The notes below the pieces were generated by a model. It was given only the letters and a program-made list of their open reading frames with translations. It did no database searches and was not told the DNA's origin. A program made the position numbers and the translations under genes. Shown here piece by piece: positions 53,717 to 61,309 of a stretch of 64,000 bases of DNA. This DNA is from Haloprofundus salinisoli (GTDB taxonomy: Archaea > Halobacteriota > Halobacteria > Halobacteriales > Haloferacaceae). The stretch spans positions 2,914,001-2,978,000 of the forward strand of contig NZ_CP083663.1 of NCBI RefSeq assembly GCF_020097815.1, given 5' to 3'. Each line of letters opens with the position of its first letter. Within the stretch, counting starts at the first letter, position 1.

Positions 53717-55015
53717 CTACTCTGCCGTCGCTGTCGTTCTCGACGCGCTCGCTCCGTTCTCGGCGGGCGTCACGCGGCGCTCCAGCGCCAGCACGCCCGC
53801 CGCGAGACCCACACAACCGAACGCGAGCGTCGGCCAGAGCCAAAATCCGATACCGAAATCGAAGAACGCGCCGCCGAGCGCCGCGCCGATACCGAAGCCC
53901 AGACGCTTGGCGATCTCGACGAGCGACAGTCCGGACCCGCGCTCGGCCTCGGGAGAGATGTCGCTGGCGAGCGAGGAGACGAGCGGCGAGTGTAAAATCT
54001 CGCCGAGCGTCCGGAGCACGAGAAACGCGCCGACGAACGCGACGCCGACGGCGACGGGAACCGACACGCCGACGACGGGACCGAGCGCAACGACCCAGAT
54101 GGCGAGCATCGCCGCCGCCCAGAAGCCCGCCGAGACGACGAGGCCACGCGTGCGCCGCCACTCCCCGATTGCGGCGACCAACGGCAGCTGGAGCGTGACG
54201 ATGACGACCGGGTTGAGGACGTAGAGCGTGCCCAGTTCGGCCGACGAGAGGCCGAGCGTCTCGGTGGCGACGACCGGGACCGTCGCCTGCATCTGCGCGT
54301 ACATCACCGCGAAGCCGACGTTGAGCAGGGCGAGAGAGACGATTCGCGGTCTGGTGACGGCGCGCCGCCAGTCGGAGAGCGCCGTGACGAGTGAGGATTT
54401 GGCGTCCGCCGCGGCTTCTGAGCCGGCGTCGCCGCGCCGCATCCGTGGGAGCGTCGCCCAGAGTAACACGGCGACGACGCCGCAGGTGAGGCCGTCGGCG
54501 ACGAAGACGGCCAACTGCGCGATGCTGTAGAGGACGCCGCCGGCGACGAATCCGAGACCGAACCCGGCGTTGTTGGCGACTTTGAGTAGCGCAAACGCCC
54601 GGTCGCGCTCGCTGCCGTCGGTCAGGTCGGCGATCATCGCCTGACTCGCGGGCGGGAACAGCCCCAGCGTCAGACCGGCGGCGGACGCGACGGCGACGAA
54701 CCCAGTTGCATCGGTCACCGCGGCGTAGGCGGCGAGCGTCGCCGTCGACAGCGCCATGCTCGTCACCATCACCGGCTTTCGGCCGACTCGGTCGGCGGCG
54801 AACCCGCCGACGGCCGTCCCGACGGCGGTGGCGACGTTGTTGAGAAGTAGACCGAAGCCGACGACGCCGAGCGAGATACCGACTTCGAGGTGGAAGTGAA
54901 CCGTCGCAAACGGGTAGACGAGGCCGGAGCCGAACAGGTTGACGAGTTGGCCGAGCGCGACGAGGTAGACGGGCCGACGAAAGCCGCGCAGGGCGTCCAG
55001 CGAGGGAGTTCGCAC
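53717..55015 (-). CDS. MFS transporter
   Basis: A 432-aa protein with 12 predicted membrane helices. The loop GGFAADRVGRKPVMVTSMAL is MFS motif A. It looks like a drug/metabolite antiporter-like exporter (many Gly and Ala helices, FPPASQAMIADLTDGSERDR after helix 4). The C-terminal tail is short and polar. Substrate unknown. It converges with the AlkZ-like gene, leaving only seven bases between stops. Confidence 0.88.
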   Translation of the reverse strand: MRTPSLDALRGFRRPVYLVALGQLVNLFGSGLVYPFATVHFHLEVGISLGVVGFGLLLNNVATAVGTAVGGFAADRVGRKPVMVTSMALSTATLAAYAAVTDATGFVAVASAAGLTLGLFPPASQAMIADLTDGSERDRAFALLKVANNAGFGLGFVAGGVLYSIAQLAVFVADGLTCGVVAVLLWATLPRMRRGDAGSEAAADAKSSLVTALSDWRRAVTRPRIVSLALLNVGFAVMYAQMQATVPVVATETLGLSSAELGTLYVLNPVVIVTLQLPLVAAIGEWRRTRGLVVSAGFWAAAMLAIWVVALGPVVGVSVPVAVGVAFVGAFLVLRTLGEILHSPLVSSLASDISPEAERGSGLSLVEIAKRLGFGIGAALGGAFFDFGIGFWLWPTLAFGCVGLAAGVLALERRVTPAENGASASRTTATAE

Positions 55016-55078
55016 GGGGAGCGGTTCTCCGGCAGCCCTCCTGAACGGTTCGGTGGCGGCCCGCGTTTCCGCGATTCG

Positions 55079-55417
55079 CTACGTGTCTTTCGACGCGAAC
55101 ACGCGGTAGCTATCGAGCGTCGTCCGCATCTGCTCGTCTCCCTCGGTTCCCTTCTGTTCCGTTCCGTACTCCATCCAGCGCGCGCCGTCGTTGTCGCGGG
55201 TGTAGCTGTACATCCGGTACTCGTCGTCGGTTTCGAGGACGAGTTCGATGATGGCCTCGTCCGGACCGGGGTCGTCGTCGCTGAGAATCACGCCGCGCGT
55301 CGCCGGGTCGTGGTCCATCACGTGGACGGCGGTCACTTCCTCGTCCAGCAGGTCACGGGTTTCCTCGCCGGTCAGCGGTCGGTCGGGCCACCCCTCCGCG
55401 ATGGTCGGTTCGTCCAT
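55079..55417 (-). CDS. Uncharacterised acidic haloarchaeal protein
   Basis: A 112-aa soluble protein with no recognised domain: MDEPTIAEGWPDRPLTGEET, ...VMDHDPATRGVILSDDDPG..., ...YRMYSYTRDNDGARWMEYG.... Its composition is strongly acidic, as usual here. It is divergent from the lactonase-type gene at 55503 (85 bases between). Function unknown. Confidence 0.7.
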   Translation of the reverse strand: MDEPTIAEGWPDRPLTGEETRDLLDEEVTAVHVMDHDPATRGVILSDDDPGPDEAIIELVLETDDEYRMYSYTRDNDGARWMEYGTEQKGTEGDEQMRTTLDSYRVFASKDT

Positions 55418-55502
55418 ACCGATTCTTCGACGCGTGAGGGCTTTGCTCGTCGCATCTCTCGGCGTGCTGAACAGTTATCGCCGGGCCGGCCATAGACGGA
55501 GT

Positions 55503-56306
55503 ATGGTTGATTGCAGCATCCACCTGCTCGACCGGGGACGCGTCCGCGCGGACCTGAACTACGTCGTCGACGGCTACGCGATGGCCAGCGCCGACGACCC
55601 CGACCCCGACCACGAGATCGCGGAGTTCGTCGTCTGGAGCGCCGTCGTCGACCACCCCGAGGCGACGGTGCTGTGGGACACCGGGTCGCACCCGGAGGCG
55701 GCCGACGGCTACTGGCCCGCATCGCTGTACGGCGCGTTCGAGCACTACGACGCCGCCGACCACGACCTCGAATCCGACCTCGATGCCGCCGGCTACGAGC
55801 TCTCGGACATCGACGCCGTCGTGATGAGTCATCTCCACCTCGACCACGCGGGCGGCCTCTACCACTTCGCCGACGCGGACGTCCCCGTCTACGTCCACGA
55901 GGAGGAGCTCAAGTTCGCCTACTACAGCGCGAAGACGATGGAAGGCTCCATCGCGTACCTCGCCTCGGACTTCGACCACGACCTGAACTGGGAGATAGTT
56001 CACCGCCACCGTACCACCTTGTCCGAGGGGTTCGAGCTTCTCCATCTGCCGGGTCACACCCCCGGCGTGATGGGCGCGAAAATCGAACTCCCGGACGAAA
56101 CCGTGCTCGTCGCGGGCGACGAGTGCTACGTCGACGCCAACTACACCGACGAGGTGCCGCTCGGGCCCGGCCTGCTGTGGAGCGACCGCGACTGGTTCGA
56201 CAGCCTCCAGCTCCTCAAGGAGCTCCAGCGACGCCACGATGCGGACGTGCTGTACGGCCACGACCTCGAACGGTTCGAGTCGTTCGACGGCGGGTGGAAC
56301 CGGTGA
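55503..56306 (+). CDS. Metallo-beta-lactamase fold hydrolase (N-acyl homoserine lactonase type)
   Basis: A 267-aa protein. VVMSHLHLDHAGGLYHFADA is the HxHxDH zinc motif; LLHLPGHTPGVMGAKI gives the next His, and VLVAGDECYVDANY the bridging Asp; VLYGHDLERF supplies the last His. The order matches the AttM/AiiA-like lactonase group. Whether it hydrolyses lactones is unknown, and quorum-type lactones are not established in haloarchaea. AGTTATCG lies about 30 nt before ATG 55503. Confidence 0.85.
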   Translation: MVDCSIHLLDRGRVRADLNYVVDGYAMASADDPDPDHEIAEFVVWSAVVDHPEATVLWDTGSHPEAADGYWPASLYGAFEHYDAADHDLESDLDAAGYELSDIDAVVMSHLHLDHAGGLYHFADADVPVYVHEEELKFAYYSAKTMEGSIAYLASDFDHDLNWEIVHRHRTTLSEGFELLHLPGHTPGVMGAKIELPDETVLVAGDECYVDANYTDEVPLGPGLLWSDRDWFDSLQLLKELQRRHDADVLYGHDLERFESFDGGWNR

Positions 56307-56465
56307 ACTCGATTCGGCAACCGACTCGACGAAATCGGCTCTCCAATCCGATGTCTAGATATCTATCCAGAAAGCTTTGTAGATGTCCAACAGCAGCGAG
56401 CTGAATAGTCCGCGGACTCGCCTCACCGTGTCGCTTACCCGGCTTCGGCCCTAAGGAGGCTCGCA
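56307..56465 (+). other. Leader before the UPF0058 gene with strong ribosome binding site
   Basis: The region contains a 10-base palindrome TAGATATCTA (56356-56365). AAGGAGG at 56453-56459 lies six bases before the ATG, the strongest Shine-Dalgarno sequence in the window, which contrasts with the leaderless neighbours. Confidence 0.55.
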
Positions 56466-56705
56466 ATGAAAAAGCAGGAACTCGTCCAGTATCACTCCCT
56501 GCTCGTCCTCCTCGGTCAAGAGTACATCCGCCGCGGTGTCGCGGCGCGGGCGGACTTCGAACCGTACCGAAAACTCGGCGTGACGCCGATGTCGCTGCAG
56601 GCCTCGCGGGCCGACCACGAAGAGGCAGTGATGACGCTGGCTCACATCCTCGCCTCGCAGTCGAGGCCGGACACCGCGACGCGGTCGACCGCCACATTCG
56701 ACTGA
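56466..56705 (+). CDS. UPF0058 family protein
   Basis: A 79-aa helical protein: MKKQELVQYHSLLVLLGQEY, ...YRKLGVTPMSLQASRADHEE..., MTLAHILAS. It matches the archaeal UPF0058 family, which forms small helical oligomers of unknown role. ATG 56466 is fixed by the ribosome binding site. Translation is likely high, since the ribosome binding site is perfect. Confidence 0.85.
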   Translation: MKKQELVQYHSLLVLLGQEYIRRGVAARADFEPYRKLGVTPMSLQASRADHEEAVMTLAHILASQSRPDTATRSTATFD

Positions 56706-56763
56706 GCTCCTCCTGCGGCGCCGAACGAGTAACCACTAAGACGCGTCCGTGTCAGCGACGACC

Positions 56764-58569
56764 ATGCGACTGCAGGAGTACTGGGGAGTTGGGCCGAAGA
56801 CGAGCGAGCGACTCCAAGAGACACTGGGCGTCGCCGCCGCTGTCGAAGCCATCGAATCCGCCGACGTGCGGGCGCTGACCGAGGCGGGCATCCCCGCCGG
56901 CCGCGCGACGCGCATCCTCCGCCGCGCCAACGGCGACGCCGGGATGGCGACGCTCGGGACGAGAGACGCGCGCTCGGTCTACGACGAACTGCTCTCGCTG
57001 GCGGGCGAACACGCTGTGACGCGCCACGCCGGCGACCGAATCCGCGTGCTCACGCCGCTCCCGGCGAGAGCCGAGCGCGAAGCGCGACTCGACGAGATCG
57101 AAGCCGCCCGGGAGATGTGGGCCGGGTTGGACGATGACGCCCGCGAGCGTGTGCTCGACGCCTTCACCGCCTACGACGAGGCTGGCGGAACCGAGCGCGC
57201 CGCCGTCGAAACCGCGCTCACCTTGCGCGACATCGGCCTCGACGCGGGACCGTTCGCGCCGCTGGCCGACACCGACGAGGGGGCGCTCTCGGAGGCCGTC
57301 GGCGCGCTCGGCTACGTCGACAGCGACGAACGAGGTTCGTCTGGCCGACGAACGAAGTCCGTCGACGGCGACGAGGTACTGTCGGGCGCAGACGAGAAAC
57401 TTGACCGTCTCCGCGACCGACTGGAAGCCGCCGAGCGCCTCGAATCCGGCGCGTTCGACCTCCTGGAGACGGTGCGGGAGGCGGGCGCGCGCAACCTCGA
57501 CGACTTCGAACACGCGGTGGCCGACTACGTCGCCGCCGAGACGGAGCTCTCGCGCGAGGACGTGCTCGGCGCGGCGGCCGACGACCCCGTCGACGCCGCG
57601 GACTTCGTCAGCACCACGCTCCGGACGCTCGCCGCAGACCTCGGCGAGCGGGTCGCCGAACGCGAGGAAGTCGTCGCCGCAGACCTCCGCGAGACCATCG
57701 AAGCCGCCCGCGACGACATCGACGCGGCCGTCGAAGCGGTCGAGGACAGCGCCTTCGCGCTCTCGTTGGCCCAGTTTGCGGACGCCTACGACCTCGTTCG
57801 ACCCGAGTTGGGCGGCGGCGACGGCCCCTTCGGTGTCGCCGCCGTCGACGCGCGACATCTCTTCTTGGACGGCGACGTCCAACCTGTCACCTACGCCGTC
57901 GGTCACCACACGCTCTCTGCGGACCCGCAACCGCCCGCCGACGAGCGCGTGACCGTCCTGACGGGCGCGAACTCCGGCGGGAAGACGACGCTCTTAGAAA
58001 CGCTGTGTCAGGTCGCGCTTCTGGCCGCGATGGGCCTGCCCGTTCCGGCGGGCCGCGCGCAGGTCGGCGACTTCGACACCGTCGTGTTCCACCGTCGGCA
58101 CGCGAGTTTCAACGCCGGGGTGCTGGAATCGACGCTGAAATCTATCGTCCCGCCGCTGTCGGGCGAGGGTCGGACGCTGATGCTCGTCGACGAGTTCGAG
58201 GCCATCACCGAACCCGGGCGGGCGGCCGATTTGCTCGGCGGTCTCGTCGGCCTGACCGTCGACCGAAACGCCGTCGGCGTCTACGTCACTCACCTCGCCG
58301 AGGACCTGAGTCCGCTGCCGGCGGCGGCGCGCATCGACGGCATCTTCGCGGAGGGACTGACTCCCGAGTTGGCGCTCCGCGTCGACTACCAACCGCGGTT
58401 CGGCACCATTGGCAAGTCGACGCCGGAGTTCATCGTCTCACGACTCGTGGCGAACGCGAGAAACCACGTCGAACGACAGGGCTTTCAGACGCTCGCGGCG
58501 GCCGTCGGCGAGGAGGCGGTGCAACAGACGCTGTCGGACGCCCGCTGGCGCGGCGAAACGACGGACTAG
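56764..58569 (+). CDS. MutS-family ATPase with N-terminal helix-hairpin-helix
   Basis: A 601-aa protein. Residues 1-60 carry helix-hairpin-helix elements (YWGVGPKTSERLQETLGVAA and GIPAGRATRILRRA) that bind DNA. A long helical lever region follows (about 95-360), then the MutS ATPase: Walker A VTVLTGANSGGKTTLLETLC, Walker B RTLMLVDEFEAITEPG, and NAVGVYVTHLAED. It lacks the mismatch-recognition domain of MutS and the Smr nuclease of MutS2, so it is a MutS5-like archaeal variant of uncertain job. The start MRLQEYW was chosen because it begins the HhH. Confidence 0.82.
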   Translation: MRLQEYWGVGPKTSERLQETLGVAAAVEAIESADVRALTEAGIPAGRATRILRRANGDAGMATLGTRDARSVYDELLSLAGEHAVTRHAGDRIRVLTPLPARAEREARLDEIEAAREMWAGLDDDARERVLDAFTAYDEAGGTERAAVETALTLRDIGLDAGPFAPLADTDEGALSEAVGALGYVDSDERGSSGRRTKSVDGDEVLSGADEKLDRLRDRLEAAERLESGAFDLLETVREAGARNLDDFEHAVADYVAAETELSREDVLGAAADDPVDAADFVSTTLRTLAADLGERVAEREEVVAADLRETIEAARDDIDAAVEAVEDSAFALSLAQFADAYDLVRPELGGGDGPFGVAAVDARHLFLDGDVQPVTYAVGHHTLSADPQPPADERVTVLTGANSGGKTTLLETLCQVALLAAMGLPVPAGRAQVGDFDTVVFHRRHASFNAGVLESTLKSIVPPLSGEGRTLMLVDEFEAITEPGRAADLLGGLVGLTVDRNAVGVYVTHLAEDLSPLPAAARIDGIFAEGLTPELALRVDYQPRFGTIGKSTPEFIVSRLVANARNHVERQGFQTLAAAVGEEAVQQTLSDARWRGETTD

Positions 58570-58784
58570 CGCATCTCTTCGAGACCGACGAACGCGTCGA
58601 GGTCTGCGGTGAGCCAGACGGTCATCCGTTCTTCGGCGGGCGTGTCACGGGGGTAGATGGTACAGCGGTCGGGGTCGCGCTCGTACCGGACGGTGACGCT
58701 GTGGAGGTCGAACGCGCGACCGTCTATCTGGTAGTCGTGCGCGGCGGGAACGTCGGACCGGTTGTCGCTCTTGTTCAGGCTCAT
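58566..58784 (-). CDS. Small haloarchaeal protein (DUF7511-like)
   Basis: A 72-aa protein. YERDPDRCTIYPRDTPAEER, then MTVWLTADLDAFVGLEEMR, resembles a small haloarchaeal family I recall as DUF7511; no function is known. Its stop overlaps the end of the MutS-family gene by four bases (convergent). Confidence 0.65.
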   Translation of the reverse strand: MSLNKSDNRSDVPAAHDYQIDGRAFDLHSVTVRYERDPDRCTIYPRDTPAEERMTVWLTADLDAFVGLEEMR

Positions 58785-59060
58785 GGAGAGTTGCCCCGTT
58801 ACCGGGTGAGAAGAAATCCCACAGTCGAGTACATAACCGCTGCTAAGACCACTCTATAGCGAGCAATATCGGTGGTGAGATTCCCGGAGCGGTTCTCACA
58901 GGGTGAAAATCCGACGATTCAGCCGTCGACGGAGTGCAGCACCCTCATCTTCTGATGCTGACTCTATATCTCCGCCCGGAAGTCGATACTCGACTCGCGT
59001 CCCCTGCCGGATGGTATCACGCCGGGCATCCGTTATCTCGGTAGCCGACGTACCGACGCT

Positions 59061-59507
59061 ATGAGTTCGACCACACCCACCCGCGAACGGCTCGTCGACC
59101 GTCTCACCGCCGACGCCGCGACGTGGCCCGGCATCGAAGTCGCCCCGCACCGCTTCGACGGCAGCGAGTTCAGCCTCGGCCCGCGCGAAGTCGGTCACGT
59201 CCACCGCTTCGGCATTCTCGACATCAACTACCCCAAACGCCTCCGCGACGCCCTCGTCGAGGACGGTCGGACGGGCGACCACCACGTCGTCCCCGACTCC
59301 GGGTGGACGACGTTTCGGATTCGGACCGACGCGGACGTCGACGCCGCGCGCTGGCTCCTGCGACTCTCGTATCTCTACCACGTGGCAACGCTGCGGCAGC
59401 GGCCTGAGTTCGCCGAAACGTTCGGCGACGTCGACGTCGCGGCGGAACTCGACGCGATGGAACTGAGCTCACGCGTGCGAGACATCTTCGGCGGCGTGCT
59501 TCGGTGA
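59061..59507 (+). CDS. Luciferase-domain protein (DUF5519-like)
   Basis: A 148-aa protein: GIEVAPHRFDGSEFSLGPRE, VGHVHRFGILDINYPKRLRD, then HHVVPDSGWTTFRIRTDADV. This is the small luciferase-like/DUF5519 family found in archaea and plants; the name does not imply light production. CGTTATCTCGG lies about 27 nt before the ATG (leaderless). Function unknown. Confidence 0.78.
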   Translation: MSSTTPTRERLVDRLTADAATWPGIEVAPHRFDGSEFSLGPREVGHVHRFGILDINYPKRLRDALVEDGRTGDHHVVPDSGWTTFRIRTDADVDAARWLLRLSYLYHVATLRQRPEFAETFGDVDVAAELDAMELSSRVRDIFGGVLR

Positions 59508-59633
59508 CTCGACCCCTGCGCCGCTCTCCTCGCCGTCGGCGGCGGTCCGAGGACCGGACACGGCGACGAGTTTCAACCTGACGACGACGCCCCGAGACCG
59601 GTCACTCTTATAGCCGGACCCACTGAAACGGAT

Positions 59634-61001
59634 GTGTTTCAGGAGCGCTCCGACCTGATCGCTACCAACCCCTCGTTCAAGGGGTACGGCGCTGCGGTCA
59701 CGGTCGGACCGCGGGGGCCGCTCACCTACGTCACCTCCAGCAGCGGCGCGAACAGACTGCTCAGGTGGAACGAGCGCGAGGGAGCCGACGGCGCGCTCGT
59801 CGACATCGCCACCGGCATCATCGCCGACAAACGGCGGCGCGGAATCGCCGTCGCCGCCGCCGACGTGGACGGCGACGGCCGAGAGGAGGTGTACGTCCAG
59901 AACGCCGGCGGCTACGGCCGGATGAGTGGCGCGGTCGACCGCCTCTACGACTGCGACGGCACCGAGTGGATAGATGCGTTCTCGCTGGAGGTCAACGCCG
60001 GGCGGAGCAACCGACGCGACGGCTGGTCGGTCGCGGCCGTCGACCGCCACGGCACCGGCCGCTACGGGATACTCGTCGCGGGCGACGGGTCGCCGATGCG
60101 CTGTTACGAACTCGGCGACGACGGGGAAGTGACCGACATGGCGGAGTCGGTCGGCCTGGACGTCGAAGCGGACGTTCGCGCGCTCGCGAGCGGCCCGCTC
60201 GTCACCGAGCGGATGGACGTGTTCGCGGCGACCGAGCGCGGTCCGAACCGACTCCTGCGAAACGACGGCGGTCAGTTCACCGACGTCGCCGCCGGAAGCG
60301 GCGTCGTCGACACCGCCTGCGACGCCCGCTCTGTCTCGTTCGTCGGGACCGGCGCGGAACCAACCGGGGAGTTCGTCTGCGGCAACTGGGAGGGTCCGAC
60401 GCGGCTGTTCGCGCGGACCGGTTCCCGGTTCCGCGACGTCGCGCCGCCCGAACTCGCCCAGCCGACGCGTACGCGTTCGGTCGTCACCGCCGACTTCGAC
60501 AACGACGGGGCGCTCGAACTGTTCGTCAACGCCCTCGGCGCGCCGAACCGCGTGTTCACGCGGTCGGACGGCACGTGGCGACGGGTGAGCGCGGGCGAGG
60601 CGCTCGAACCGCGCGGACTGGGCACGAGCGTCACCGTCGCGGACTTCGACGGCGACGGGACGCTCGAACTGCTCGTCGTCCACGGCGAAGCGGGAGCGCA
60701 ACCGCTGTCGATTTTCCGCGCGCCGAACGACAACGGCTGGCTCAGAATCCGACCGCTCACCGAGGCGGGCGCGCCCGCCCGCGGCGCGAGCGTCACGCTG
60801 GAGACGACCGACGGCGTCCAGTCACGACTCGTCGACGCCGGCAGCGGCGGACACAGCCAGTCCGAACCCGTCGCGCACTTCGGTCTCGGCGACGCGACGC
60901 CGACACGTCTCGTCACGCGGTGGCCGGACGGCCGAGTCCGCGTCGACGACGACCCCGTGCCGCGAACCGAGCAGACGGTCGTACATCCCTCCGGCGGGTG
61001 A
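59634..61001 (+). CDS. FG-GAP/ASPIC-UnbV beta-propeller protein without signal peptide
   Basis: A 455-aa protein. Calcium-loop repeats DVDGDGREEVYVQNAGGY, TADFDNDGALELFVNAL and ADFDGDGTLELLVVHGEAG are FG-GAP blades, and the C-terminus (GWLRIRPLTEAGAPARGASV, then GGHSQSEPVAHFGLGDATPT) is an ASPIC/UnbV domain. Most relatives are exported; this one starts MFQERSDLIATNPSF with no signal. GTG 59634 is supported by CTTATAGCC about 27 nt upstream, so a missing N-terminus is unlikely. It may be a cytoplasmic scaffold; function unknown. Confidence 0.8.
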   Translation: MFQERSDLIATNPSFKGYGAAVTVGPRGPLTYVTSSSGANRLLRWNEREGADGALVDIATGIIADKRRRGIAVAAADVDGDGREEVYVQNAGGYGRMSGAVDRLYDCDGTEWIDAFSLEVNAGRSNRRDGWSVAAVDRHGTGRYGILVAGDGSPMRCYELGDDGEVTDMAESVGLDVEADVRALASGPLVTERMDVFAATERGPNRLLRNDGGQFTDVAAGSGVVDTACDARSVSFVGTGAEPTGEFVCGNWEGPTRLFARTGSRFRDVAPPELAQPTRTRSVVTADFDNDGALELFVNALGAPNRVFTRSDGTWRRVSAGEALEPRGLGTSVTVADFDGDGTLELLVVHGEAGAQPLSIFRAPNDNGWLRIRPLTEAGAPARGASVTLETTDGVQSRLVDAGSGGHSQSEPVAHFGLGDATPTRLVTRWPDGRVRVDDDPVPRTEQTVVHPSGG

Positions 61002-61094
61002 GCCGGAGGGTCGGATTCGCGGGGTCGCCCTCCACCTCGGCAAAACGAGCAACTGAGACAGCAGTAAAGTGCCCCCGATACCAACACCGACGAC

Positions 61095-61280
61095 ATGGTC
61101 GACCCCACTTCGTCGCTCGGCGACGACGTAGACGAGGAGAACGCCCCCGAGTGTGCCACCTGTGGCGAGAAGATCGTCCAGTCGCCGACGCATCGCGTCG
61201 TCACGTGGGTCGAGGACGGGGCCGTCCAGCATCGACACTTCTGCGACGACGACTGCCGCGAAGGATACGACGCGGACTGA
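61095..61280 (+). CDS. Small zinc-finger protein (DUF7576-like)
   Basis: A 61-aa protein with CATCGEKIVQSPTHRVVTWV, then RHFCDDDCREGYD: two Cys pairs that can hold one zinc. Such small zinc-finger proteins (possibly DUF7576) are common in haloarchaea and several affect regulation; its role is unknown. Confidence 0.75.
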   Translation: MVDPTSSLGDDVDEENAPECATCGEKIVQSPTHRVVTWVEDGAVQHRHFCDDDCREGYDAD

Positions 61281-61309
61281 GGAGGGCGCAGCGACTCACC
61301 GCAGACGGC

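Noticed and set aside
56356-56365. Palindrome TAGATATCTA
   Set aside because: Ten bases of A/T-rich palindrome can arise by chance and it is not close to a promoter element.
58896-59060. Possible minus-strand coding tail before the luciferase-domain gene
   Set aside because: No start codon outside the antisense of the next gene, mixed codon use, and no motif.
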